Origin: Acidobacteriaceae bacterium
Lineage (GTDB): Bacteria > Acidobacteriota > Terriglobia > Terriglobales > Acidobacteriaceae
Direction: 5' to 3'
Assembly (NCBI GenBank): GCA_003134815.1
Contig: PLCO01000012.1
Location: 92,931-156,930, forward strand
DNA length: 64,000 nt
A program made the translations under genes and the position numbers. This document shows positions 1 to 9,375 of the stretch, one piece after another. Each line of letters starts with the position of its first letter. Position 1 is the stretch's first letter. The notes under the pieces were generated by a model that worked only from the letters and a program-made list of their open reading frames with translations, ran no database searches and had not been told where the DNA came from.

Positions 1-2153
1 TGACTGAGCGGGAGTTGCTCGAAGTTGGTCTTTGTCGCCTTGGCCCCCAAGAGAATGGTGCTCGGTTTGGGCAGATCTGCGGCAATCGTCTCGACTTCAT
101 GACGGCTTTCCGGCAGCGCAACAAGCTCTCGTCTCTCTGGCCCAGAGACAGCGCGATGGATGCTGGCAAGCAGCGTGCGCGGAGGCGAATTTGTGGTCCA
201 TGCAGCCACCCCAACATAGGGCAAATTGTCCTCGTGATTCTGCTGGGCGCGATGCTCCAAAATGTGAAGCACGGTCCCTGACGGGACCACGGATACAAGA
301 TGGGAAGTCAGAACGTATTGGCCATTGTTTGCCAATGCAGAGAAAGGTAGAAGGTGAAGCCTTCCATCCGGCACCACGATCAATGCTCGCTTCTCTTTGA
401 ATTCGGCAATGCCTCCTAAGAGCCCGTTGAATAGGCGTTGAGCGAGAGGCAGGTCACTCTTCTGTTGCATAATCTCAGAACGGTACTGCGATGCTTCTTG
501 TTCCAATTCGTCCTTGGACTGCAATGCATAACGATGGACAGTGTTGCGTGTGAACGCGACCACGTAGGAACGAGGATTGTCCAGGACATACTCGACGAAG
601 AGCTCCGATGGACGGAGTTCACGCTGGAGTTGGTCCAGGTTTATCGGCTCTGGAGGTTTGTTTTGCGCTGTCGAATCTGAATCAAGTTGTAGTTCGGTTT
701 GATAAATGGAGTCTAGGATGCGCCCTCTGCCAGCCGAATCGTCGGTATTGAGCAAGTCAATGTTCAATCTCGATAATTGCTGCTCGGCTGGATTAGGGTC
801 GTGAGGCGCGACGATCTCATGATGCGCTAATGATTGTGCCTCAACTCGCCCGCGGGCTCGCTCGATCACATGAAATGCGTCCGATGTTCTTCCTTGATCG
901 CAAAGGAATTCGAAATACCCGGAATAAACTTTGCTCAGATCGGCAAGAAGGAGGCGTTCCACAGTCGGCGTCGGCACCCTACTGAGTAGGGCATCCAGCA
1001 TATCCGCGCTCTTCTCATACAGAGTAATTGCTGATTTGCTGTCCCCGAGGCGAGCCATGATCTCTGCCTTGATTGCAAGGTCCCTTGGGACGAAATACAG
1101 CTCATCGGGAATTTGTTGGTTGGCCGCGATGGCATCGTTAATTGCTGTCAACGCGGGCTGCAATGCCCCTTGATGTAAGTATGCCGCTGCGAGAAGACCA
1201 TCCACCTGCGTCAAGCCGCGCCAATACGACAGCTGCTTAGCGTATTGAACTGCCTGACAGTAGTCGGACACCGCTTGATCCCAGTAACCCATTCTCTCGT
1301 AGACGCCAGCCCTGGTTTGGTAAAGCTCATAGAGATGCCCGGCAAGATGATAGTCGCTCACTCGACGCAAATCCTCGTCGGCCAGCGCCAGCGCTTCCTT
1401 GTTCTCACCCAGACCGCTAAGGGCCTCGATCTTGGCCGTGATGGCAATCGTCGGATACGCTGCGCCGCGGGTCTTCCCGGCAACTTTGATCGCTTCATCA
1501 AGCGGCCCAAGGGCCTCGTTATACTTGTGCAGTTCAACCAGGCCAGTGCCATACATGCTGGCGTATCGAATGTGAGCGCCTGGATCTGCTGCCTTCGCGA
1601 TCATCCAAGCTCTGACCACCTTCTTTTTTGCGGTCGCGATGTCGCCTAGTAAGAACGCAGCGATTCCCTGCTCGCCAATTGCTCTGGATGCCAACAAATA
1701 ATGGCGTTGGCGGAGAGCTAGCGTCTCCACCTCTGTCCAGGTCTTCTGCGCCATTCCTGAGTCATAATTCACTTCGAGCATCCCGAGGATTGTCAGAATG
1801 CGAAGTCGTGTCTCAGGTTCCTGCGCCTCGGGGAGCGCCAGGTCGTGCGTCAGGAGCACAATTTGGGATGGGACGCTACTTGACGACTCGCTATGTGCAG
1901 GCATTTCGCTGACACGTGCGTAGAGCGCCTTCGAGAGCTGATGTCTCTGTGTGAATTGAACTTCCGCCTGTCGATAAAGAGGCTCCGCCTCTATCCAGCT
2001 ATTCAGCCACGACTTCTCGTCGGCTCGCTCAAGGAGCGCCTCTGGAGAGGCAGGATTCCTCCATCGGAGGACTTGGCATCCGACAACACCCAACAGGACG
2101 GCCAACAGCAAACCGGTAGCCGTGCGAAGGGTGGGGGGAACAGCGATTCGCAT
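1..2153 (-). CDS. TPR-repeat, CHAT-domain protein with lipoprotein-like N-terminus (3' end outside window)
   Basis: Manual translation of the minus strand from ATG at 2153 is open to position 1 (717 codons): MRIAVPPTLRTATGLLLAVLLGVVGCQ..., helical TPR-like repeats, then LFVEYVLDNPRSYVVAFTRNTVHRYAL...LIVVPDGRLHLLPFSALANNG...LVSVVPSGTVLHIL...LPESRHEVETIAADLP, typical of CHAT domains. Confidence 0.85.
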   Translation of the reverse strand, partial: MRIAVPPTLRTATGLLLAVLLGVVGCQVLRWRNPASPEALLERADEKSWLNSWIEAEPLYRQAEVQFTQRHQLSKALYARVSEMPAHSESSSSVPSQIVLLTHDLALPEAQEPETRLRILTILGMLEVNYDSGMAQKTWTEVETLALRQRHYLLASRAIGEQGIAAFLLGDIATAKKKVVRAWMIAKAADPGAHIRYASMYGTGLVELHKYNEALGPLDEAIKVAGKTRGAAYPTIAITAKIEALSGLGENKEALALADEDLRRVSDYHLAGHLYELYQTRAGVYERMGYWDQAVSDYCQAVQYAKQLSYWRGLTQVDGLLAAAYLHQGALQPALTAINDAIAANQQIPDELYFVPRDLAIKAEIMARLGDSKSAITLYEKSADMLDALLSRVPTPTVERLLLADLSKVYSGYFEFLCDQGRTSDAFHVIERARGRVEAQSLAHHEIVAPHDPNPAEQQLSRLNIDLLNTDDSAGRGRILDSIYQTELQLDSDSTAQNKPPEPINLDQLQRELRPSELFVEYVLDNPRSYVVAFTRNTVHRYALQSKDELEQEASQYRSEIMQQKSDLPLAQRLFNGLLGGIAEFKEKRALIVVPDGRLHLLPFSALANNGQYVLTSHLVSVVPSGTVLHILEHRAQQNHEDNLPYVGVAAWTTNSPPRTLLASIHRAVSGPERRELVALPESRHEVETIAADLPKPSTILLGAKATKTNFEQLPLS

Positions 2154-2372
2154 AGCAACCCGCTACTTAATTGATATGCTGCCAGAATCTGATTGTCAGA
2201 TCAAGTCTAGCTCGAATACCGCTTTCAGAAGCTCAAAGGACGGATTTCAGCTCCTTCCTGCCCGCCCGAGCCCGCGACCTCAGCAGAAGTGATCTCTGTA
2301 CAATCCCGGCGATGCCGACTGTGCGGCTTTATGCCTGCAGGTTAAACCAATTTCAACTTAAGCCTCAGCCTT

Positions 2373-3194
2373 TTAATTAGCACTCGCAATTCTTTCCACA
2401 CACTTGCGGAATCGAGCTTCGATCTCTGCCGCAGTGGTTGCTGGGTAGCCAAGTTCATTTGCAAGGGCTTCGAGTTCTGGTTTCCACTCGACCGGAAGCT
2501 TGATTTCGGGCGGAAACCTGTGCGTCGCCCGCTGCTCAAACACATGCTCGGCGGCCACCCTAACAGCCATTACGTTCATTTTTCCCAGAAGATCAATTAG
2601 CAGGATGTCCAAAACATCACGAGCCCGCCCTTTTGAGTATGGTCCTGTACAAGCATGTAGCTTTTGCGCAACCTGCTCGCTCAAGTTGAGGCAGCGAACC
2701 GGCGACGGAATTCTGAGGCCCATTGCGTTGAGGCCTGGGATAGTCGGTTCCACAAAATCAACCGCATCTGATCCTGCCGGACCGAGATCAACGTCAATTG
2801 TCTGCCAGGCGCGGGTGCGGTACAGAACGCCAAGTTCCAGGCGAACTGCGTCTGCGTTGTCCATGCTCAGCGGCTTGCCTTTCAGTTGAAAGCTGAATTC
2901 ATCAAATCCCAGCGCCAGAGCGCTGCGGAAGTTTTGAAGCCGCTCTGCTCGCTCACCAGCCAAACCAATGTCTACGTCCTTCGTTGCGCGTGCTCCCTCT
3001 GCAAAGCGGAGTTCCATTGCAACGCCGCCCTTCAGATAGTAGTTGCTCAGGATACCCTCATGCACTGCTCTTTCCAACACGCCGCATAGGGCCAGAAACG
3101 AGACCCATCTCCGAAGACGTTCTTGCGCCAATCCCTGCTCGCGTGCGACTCGCGCCAACGTTTTTTCAAGGCGCTCAGGTGGTCGAGGGCTCAT
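2373..3194 (-). CDS. abiEii: AbiEii/AbiGii-family nucleotidyltransferase toxin
   Basis: YYLKGGVAMELRFAEGARATKDVDIGL nucleotidyltransferase motif; overlaps upstream AbiEi-like gene by 20 bp. Confidence 0.88.
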   Translation of the reverse strand: MSPRPPERLEKTLARVAREQGLAQERLRRWVSFLALCGVLERAVHEGILSNYYLKGGVAMELRFAEGARATKDVDIGLAGERAERLQNFRSALALGFDEFSFQLKGKPLSMDNADAVRLELGVLYRTRAWQTIDVDLGPAGSDAVDFVEPTIPGLNAMGLRIPSPVRCLNLSEQVAQKLHACTGPYSKGRARDVLDILLIDLLGKMNVMAVRVAAEHVFEQRATHRFPPEIKLPVEWKPELEALANELGYPATTAAEIEARFRKCVERIASAN

Positions 3195-3804
3195 TCATTT
3201 CTACCTTGCTTGCGTTTGTCGAAAGGGACGAAGACCGTGACGGAGGATTGATCCGCTTGCGAAGGCTGCTCGCCTGCGCCGGAGTAAGCAGCCCTTTTCG
3301 GAGAGCATCTATGATGGCCTGGCGTGCAAAGTCCGTCCGACGTGTGGCTGCCTGAACATCCAGGATCGAGCGTTCAACGGTAGTGACCGGCATCCCTTCA
3401 TTCAGTTGGATGTCTTCTTTTGCGAGGTTGGCCCGATGAATCGCAATCCATTTCGGGTGTACCCGACGCATCCGAGCCGACACGGGAACAGTGAGGTTCA
3501 CGCGAGAAGGATTCACGTCCGAGATTCCGTACAGCAACAATGCTGTCTCATGAGACAAAGCGATGAGCTCGGGTCCACTACTTGCCTGTGCCCATAGGAT
3601 CGCCTCACGGTATTGGGCAAGCCGTTCCGTTGGATAGTGTGCGATCCGGTAGACGCCCCGGCTCATTCTCTCTAGCCGGCCGCGTTGTCTCAATCGAACC
3701 AGGACGGAATCCTGAATTCCAAGGGAGCGAGCCTCCTTGGACGTAAAAAGGCCGTCCTGCTCTTCAGCTAGGGCAAACAGTTCGTCCATGCGGGTACTCG
3801 GCAT
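3175..3804 (-). CDS. abiEi: AbiEi-family antitoxin / transcriptional regulator
   Basis: N-terminal wHTH (ALAEEQDGLFTSKEARSLGIQDSVLVRLRQRGRLERMSRGVYRI) and LSHETALLLYGI...NLTVP of the AbiEi family; followed by abiEii. Confidence 0.88.
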   Translation of the reverse strand: MPSTRMDELFALAEEQDGLFTSKEARSLGIQDSVLVRLRQRGRLERMSRGVYRIAHYPTERLAQYREAILWAQASSGPELIALSHETALLLYGISDVNPSRVNLTVPVSARMRRVHPKWIAIHRANLAKEDIQLNEGMPVTTVERSILDVQAATRRTDFARQAIIDALRKGLLTPAQASSLRKRINPPSRSSSLSTNASKVEMNEPSTT

Positions 3805-3832
3805 GAATAAAGTATGCAGCGCTAGGCAATAG

Positions 3833-3869
3833 ATGTCAATATAGTTCCATTATGGAATGATATTGACAT
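3833..3869. promoter_or_regulatory. 37-bp near-perfect palindrome, probable AbiEi operator
   Basis: ATGTCAATAT-AG-TTCCAT-T-ATGGAA-TG-ATATTGACAT, starting 29 bp upstream of the abiEi ATG. Confidence 0.75.
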
Positions 3870-4023
3870 GACCATAGTCCTGCCCTCCGATTGCCCGTAG
3901 GTCTCTATGAGGTGCTTTTTGCAGCACACCCATGGCACCTAGGTCATTGAATTCAATGATGTATGACCCGCCCATGCACACGGAACCTTCCCGCAGACTA
4001 CAATACGCTTACCTGAAAAATGA

Positions 4024-7000
4024 ATGGGAAATGCCTTGCCACTGAACGCCGGTAACTTCAACACTCGTTGGCAGCAGTCGTCGGCTGCGGAGAGGGCCAA
4101 TTATGCGTTGTTCCTTTCCGAGCTCTGCGACTATCTGCAACTGCCTCGGCCGGACCCTAGCCAGGCCGAAGAGAGCGCCAACTCATATGTAATCGACAAG
4201 GCCGTTTACTTTCAGAACCTGGATGGTTCCTCGACAACGAACTATATCGACCTGTACAAGCGCAATTGCTTCGTCCTCGAAGCCAAGCAGGGCAGCAATC
4301 CGCTTTCAAATTCTGCAACGCCCCTGGCTTCTGCCAAGGAACCGCGCCGAATGAAGCGCGGCACTGCCGTGCGCGGAACCCACGGTTGGGATGAAGCCAT
4401 GCTGGCAGCCCGCGGCCAGGCCGAAAGGTACGCAAAGGCTCTGCCGGTTTCGGAAGGCTGGCCGCCTTTTCTCGTCGTCGTCGATGTCGGCCATTCCATC
4501 GAACTCTACGCCGACTTCTCCCTAACGGGCAAAGCGTATCTACCCTTCCCCGATCCCCGCACCTTCCGCATTCTCCATGAACAATTGGAGCAGGCAGAGA
4601 TAAAGGAGCGCCTTCGCGCCGTTTGGCTCGATCCACTCGCCCTGGACCCGTCGCGCGAAACGGCCAAAGTCACTCGTGAGGTCGCCGGCAAGCTGGCCGT
4701 CCTCGCACGTAACCTCGAACTTCACCATCCACCGAAGCAGGTTGCAGAATTCCTCACCCGCTGCATCTTCACATCATTTGCCGAAGATGTGAATCTGCTC
4801 CCGGAGCGTAGCTGGCTCAATCTGCTTGAAAGCCTGCGTGACGATGTTGGGAACTTTCCTCCCATGGCTGAGGCTCTCTGGCAGACCATGAACGAGGGCG
4901 GGTTCTCTCCGATTCTGCGGGCACACATCCTCAAGTTTAATGGCGGACTATTCGAATCCACCAAAGCCTTGCCGCTCACCCGCGATCAACTTGGGCTGCT
5001 CATTGAAGCCGCTGACTCGCGCTGGCGAGATGTCGAACCGGCCATCTTCGGTACGTTGCTTGAACGCGCGCTAGATGTCGATGAACGCCATGCGCTCGGA
5101 GCCCACTACACGCCACGCGCCTATGTAGAGCGGCTTGTAATCCCCACGCTCGTAGAGCCGCTCCGAGACGACTGGCGCAGCAGCCAAGCGGTTATCACCG
5201 AACAGGTTAACGCCGGTGACAGAGATGCGGCCATTGAAACCGCGCGCGCATTTCACCGCCAACTCTGCTCCACCCGCGTCCTCGATCCCGCGTGCGGCTC
5301 CGGTAACTTCCTCTATGTCTCGCTTGAGCACATGAAGCGTCTGGAAGGCGAGATTCTTGAAACTCTCCATGCGCTTGGCGACACGCAGCAGTCGCTCGAA
5401 CACACCGGGCTTACGGTGGACCCGCACCAACTCCTCGGTCTCGAACTCAATCCCCGCGCAGCCGTAGTTGCCGATCTCGTTCTCTGGATCGGCTATCTGC
5501 AATGGCACTTCCGCACGCGCGGCGATGCACAGCCACCTATCCCCGTCATCAGCAACTTTCACAACATCGTGGAAGCTGACGCCCTTCTCACCTGGAAGAA
5601 AAAGTTGCCGTTGCTTGATAAGCAGGGCAACGCGGTAACCCAGTGGGACGGTGTCACGACAAAGAAACATCCCACGACAGGGCAAGACATTCCCGATGAG
5701 GATGCACGCATCGCGGTCTATGAATATACCGATGTGAAGCAGGCCAAGTGGCCGGAAGCGGATTTCATCGTCGGAAATCCGCCCTTTATTGGCGGCAAGG
5801 ATATTCGCGCCGAACTCGGCGACGGCTACGTCAAGGCGCTGCGCAAAGCCTACGACCTGGTTCCTGACAGTGCAGACTTTGTCATGTATTGGTGGCAACG
5901 CGCCGCCGAGCTTGCCCGTGCCGGAAAGATTCGTCGCTTTGGGTTCATCACCACCAACAGTCTTCCCCAAGTATTCAATCGCAAAGTGGTCGCACAGAAT
6001 CTCAGCGCAGCTTCTGATGTAAAGCTCGCGCCGCTCTCATTGATCTTCGCGATTCCCGATCACCCCTGGCTCAAGTCCGCTCTCAGCGATGGACAGGCGG
6101 CAACCGATCATGCCGCCGTGCGCATTGCCATGACCGTGGGCGAAAGAGGCGAACATCTGGGCCATCTTTACCGCGTCAAGAGCGAAGGGGACACAAGCGC
6201 AGAGGGTACCGACGTGGAACTGACGGAGGAAACCGGACGTATCTTCGCGGACCTAACAATCGGTGTCAACGTATCGAGTGCAATGCCGCTCGATGCTAAC
6301 GCTGATCTTAGTTCCAGGGGAGTGTCATTGCACGGGAGCGGATTCATAGTCACTACTGAAGAGGCGCAAGCGATCGGACTTGGCCGTATTTCCGGTCTTG
6401 AAAAACACATTCGCCCATACCTAAATGGGCGTGATCTTACTGGCGTTTCGCGAAATGTAATGGTGATCGATCTTTTCGGTCTCAGCAGCGAGCAGGTTCG
6501 AAGGCATTTTCCGGAGGTGTATCAACGTGTCTATGACTTGGTAAAGCCGGAGAGGGATCAGAATCGACGGGCTAGTTACAAAGAGAAATGGTGGATTTTC
6601 GGGGAGCCTCGATCAGCGTTTCGCCCCGCACTCAAGGGACTGCCTCGCTATATCTCCACAGTCGAGACTGCAAAACACCGCATCTTCGTATTCCTTGATG
6701 CGAGTGTTCTTCCAGACAACAAACTCGTCAATATCGCTCTTTCAGCCGCCCATTCGCTAGGTGTATTGTCCAGTCGAATTCATCTTTCATGGGCTCTTGC
6801 CGCTGGAAGTACACTCGAAGACCGACCGGTATATGTGAAGACAACTTGTTTCGACCCATTCCCATTTCCCGCCGCGAGCGAAACTCAGCAACAAAGCATC
6901 GGCGAAATGGCCGAGCGCCTTGACGCGCACCGCAAGCGCCAGCAGCAACTTCACCCCACACTCACGCTCACAGAGATGTACAACGTCCTCGAAAAGCTCC

Positions 7001-7497
7001 GGGGCAACGAGGAATTGACCGTCGAAGATCACGCTACCTACGAGATGGGCCTGATTGGAATTCTCCGCCAGATTCATGACGAGTTGGATGAGGCCGTCTT
7101 TGCTGCTTACGGTTGGTCGCCCAACCTGAGCACCGAACAGATACTCGCAAACGTCGTGGCCCTCAATGCCCAGCGCCGGGCCGAAGAGTTATCCGGTATT
7201 GTTCGCTGGCTCCGTCCTGAGTTTCAGGTGCCCAACGCTCCGGCGATTCAGCAGGCGCTCGGCGGCTTCATCCCCATCGAAGTCCCGGCAGCCGCGCGAA
7301 GCAAGCAACCCTGGCCAGCAACTCTCACCGACCAGTTCCGTGCCATCAAAGACGCACTGCGTGCCACGCCATTCCAAACCCCGCAGCAGATTGCGTCAGG
7401 GTTCAAGCCGGCCAGCCGCACCCGCGTACAAGAAATCCTTCAAACCCTCACCGCCCTCGGTCAGACGCGTCAAGTGGATGACCGCTACCTTCTCTGA
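4024..7497 (+). CDS. Class I SAM-dependent DNA methyltransferase, type IIG restriction-modification-like
   Basis: 1157 aa; [26 protein letters not shown] (motif I), NPPFIGG (motif IV), N-terminal nuclease-like CFVLEAKQG, long C-terminal region fitting target recognition. Confidence 0.85.
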   Translation: MGNALPLNAGNFNTRWQQSSAAERANYALFLSELCDYLQLPRPDPSQAEESANSYVIDKAVYFQNLDGSSTTNYIDLYKRNCFVLEAKQGSNPLSNSATPLASAKEPRRMKRGTAVRGTHGWDEAMLAARGQAERYAKALPVSEGWPPFLVVVDVGHSIELYADFSLTGKAYLPFPDPRTFRILHEQLEQAEIKERLRAVWLDPLALDPSRETAKVTREVAGKLAVLARNLELHHPPKQVAEFLTRCIFTSFAEDVNLLPERSWLNLLESLRDDVGNFPPMAEALWQTMNEGGFSPILRAHILKFNGGLFESTKALPLTRDQLGLLIEAADSRWRDVEPAIFGTLLERALDVDERHALGAHYTPRAYVERLVIPTLVEPLRDDWRSSQAVITEQVNAGDRDAAIETARAFHRQLCSTRVLDPACGSGNFLYVSLEHMKRLEGEILETLHALGDTQQSLEHTGLTVDPHQLLGLELNPRAAVVADLVLWIGYLQWHFRTRGDAQPPIPVISNFHNIVEADALLTWKKKLPLLDKQGNAVTQWDGVTTKKHPTTGQDIPDEDARIAVYEYTDVKQAKWPEADFIVGNPPFIGGKDIRAELGDGYVKALRKAYDLVPDSADFVMYWWQRAAELARAGKIRRFGFITTNSLPQVFNRKVVAQNLSAASDVKLAPLSLIFAIPDHPWLKSALSDGQAATDHAAVRIAMTVGERGEHLGHLYRVKSEGDTSAEGTDVELTEETGRIFADLTIGVNVSSAMPLDANADLSSRGVSLHGSGFIVTTEEAQAIGLGRISGLEKHIRPYLNGRDLTGVSRNVMVIDLFGLSSEQVRRHFPEVYQRVYDLVKPERDQNRRASYKEKWWIFGEPRSAFRPALKGLPRYISTVETAKHRIFVFLDASVLPDNKLVNIALSAAHSLGVLSSRIHLSWALAAGSTLEDRPVYVKTTCFDPFPFPAASETQQQSIGEMAERLDAHRKRQQQLHPTLTLTEMYNVLEKLRGNEELTVEDHATYEMGLIGILRQIHDELDEAVFAAYGWSPNLSTEQILANVVALNAQRRAEELSGIVRWLRPEFQVPNAPAIQQALGGFIPIEVPAAARSKQPWPATLTDQFRAIKDALRATPFQTPQQIASGFKPASRTRVQEILQTLTALGQTRQVDDRYLL

Positions 7498-7553
7498 TTG
7501 CGCCAGTCTATCGGGGCGAGACGATATAACCAACGAGCGCTAGATGGGCCTAT

Positions 7554-8696
7554 ATGAGTGACGCAATGATAACTGAGGTCGGCGAAGTCTTCGTCAGCTA
7601 TAGCTGGGATAGCGAAGAACACATCAAGGCGGTACTTGCGCTTTCAAGTCGCCTTCGCGCCGATGGCATCGACTGTGTTCTCGATCAATACGAGGTGTCA
7701 CCGCCTGAGGGATGGCCGCGGTGGATGGATCGCAAGATTGCAGGCGCGAGCTTAGTGCTGGTTGTCTGCACCGAAACATACTTGAATCGCGTGATGGGTA
7801 GAGAAAGTCCCGACAAAGGGTTGGGCGTGAAATGGGAGGGCAATCTCATCTATCAGCACCTTTACAACCAAGGCGCGGACAACCAAAAGTTTGTTCCAGT
7901 CGTGATGCGAAATGCTGACCGCAATTTTATTCCAGTTCCTTTGCAAGGGGCCAGCTTCTTCAACATCGAAACGGACGAAGGATACAAGCGACTTCACAGG
8001 CGCCTGCTGGGAGCGCCGCAAGCAGAGAAGCCGCCACTCGGCGAGCATAAAGCAATGCCGAAGAAAGAAGTGAAAACTGACTTCGTTACTTTCATTGAGA
8101 ATCCGATCGACATTCCACTCTGGGAAAAAGCTGAATGGCGAGCGACGGCTTTTCGTGGGTGGGAGAACTCACCTCCAGCGTTAGGAATTGCATTTCTAAA
8201 CCCCAAGCCAGCTGAAGAGATTTTCGAGCAATGGCTCCAGCGCTATGGTTCGCGAGATGAATTTGAGGAACTTCGAATCTCAATTATCGAAGGGGATATC
8301 GTTGGCGAGGATCCGGGATATACCGTCCATATCGCGATAGAACTGGAGAACGTCATCAAGCGGTACGAAAAGGCAGGTTTAAAACTGGGCGACGCCTCAT
8401 TCTTTACTGCAACTCGCATGAATCGGATGACTCCTGCAAGTGACTCACCGTATTTGGCACGGTTCAAGGAGTCCTACACAAAGCATGGCGAGTATCTTCT
8501 TGTTCCGGCTATTTGCAAACCTGATGGGTCGAATCTGCAAGTTGCTCCTCATTTGGCGATTCGCAAACGTGTATTACATTTCCGGAATGCCAAGGATATT
8601 CCCGAGAATGACATCGATTCCATCGTTCTGCACATGGGCGCGCAGCATAGATCTCTAACAGAGTATGGAAAGTCCTTAAAAAAGAAGCGGCGGTGA
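7554..8696 (+). CDS. SEFIR-domain protein with uncharacterised C-terminal domain
   Basis: EVFVSYSWDSEEHIKAVLALSSRLRADGIDCVLDQYEVSPPEGWPRWMDRKIAGASLVLVVCTETY is a clear SEFIR domain; last ~220 aa not recognised. Confidence 0.82.
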   Translation: MSDAMITEVGEVFVSYSWDSEEHIKAVLALSSRLRADGIDCVLDQYEVSPPEGWPRWMDRKIAGASLVLVVCTETYLNRVMGRESPDKGLGVKWEGNLIYQHLYNQGADNQKFVPVVMRNADRNFIPVPLQGASFFNIETDEGYKRLHRRLLGAPQAEKPPLGEHKAMPKKEVKTDFVTFIENPIDIPLWEKAEWRATAFRGWENSPPALGIAFLNPKPAEEIFEQWLQRYGSRDEFEELRISIIEGDIVGEDPGYTVHIAIELENVIKRYEKAGLKLGDASFFTATRMNRMTPASDSPYLARFKESYTKHGEYLLVPAICKPDGSNLQVAPHLAIRKRVLHFRNAKDIPENDIDSIVLHMGAQHRSLTEYGKSLKKKRR

Positions 8697-8709
8697 TGCT
8701 ACGCGGGAG

Positions 8710-8823
8710 ATGAAAGACCTGCCTTTGCTGGCAATAATGAGTGTCATAACGATATCGGTTGCATTGATCGATGCAGTCCTTGGCGTGATGAATACTGGGA
8801 ATGCGATGAACCCGACGCGATAG
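8710..8823 (+). CDS. Possible 37-aa small hydrophobic protein
   Basis: ORF MKDLPLLAIMSVITISVALIDAVLGVMNTGNAMNPTR directly after the SEFIR gene; hydrophobic segment; below the ORF track length cutoff; no convincing ribosome-binding site. Confidence 0.25.
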   Translation: MKDLPLLAIMSVITISVALIDAVLGVMNTGNAMNPTR

Positions 8824-8848
8824 ACCATCTTAAAGAGAATCGATTCCT

Positions 8849-9274
8849 CTATCTGCTTCGACCCCAGTTAGTTCTTCGAATTCGACTCTCCATTCGGTCG
8901 TTGGCGGCCTCAAGGTCTGAAATCTCCTGCTTGAGCCTTTCAATATATCTCTGAGCAGGCTCGGGCAGCGCCCTGATTTCGGCTGACGTTAACTCGCCGG
9001 CTTCACTGAGCGGCCGAATATAACGCTCGACTTCGCTACCGAGTCCTAGCTGTTTGAGAAGTTCGAGAAGTGCGGCGACTTCTGCGTCCACCTCTGCCGA
9101 CGAAGTTTCTTCTCCGCGGTCCTTTTTATAGGTGACGAAGTGGCCAGGATGCAATTCTGCAAGAGTGACACCAAACGTCTCACCCCAACGCTTTAATAGC
9201 TCTTTTCGCGGGTCCGGCCAAAACTCGGCCGCTTCACGGATAGTCATTGTGGCGGTGATTATGTGATTTGTCAC
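8849..9274 (-). CDS. Hypothetical protein downstream of transposase
   Basis: 141-aa ORF with predicted helical/coiled C-terminus; same strand as the transposase. Confidence 0.5.
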   Translation of the reverse strand: MTNHIITATMTIREAAEFWPDPRKELLKRWGETFGVTLAELHPGHFVTYKKDRGEETSSAEVDAEVAALLELLKQLGLGSEVERYIRPLSEAGELTSAEIRALPEPAQRYIERLKQEISDLEAANDRMESRIRRTNWGRSR

Positions 9275-9375
9275 GGTTATGGGTTCAAATCCTGATTTTT
9301 CTCGGCGAGCTGAGCGATTCGGCCGTTCGTCTTCTAGCGTACCCCAACTTGCGAGTCGCGAAACAACAATGGGCG

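Noticed and set aside
5071-5970. 299-aa minus-strand ORF
   Set aside because: Antisense to the well-supported methyltransferase gene; GC-driven open frame with no domain.
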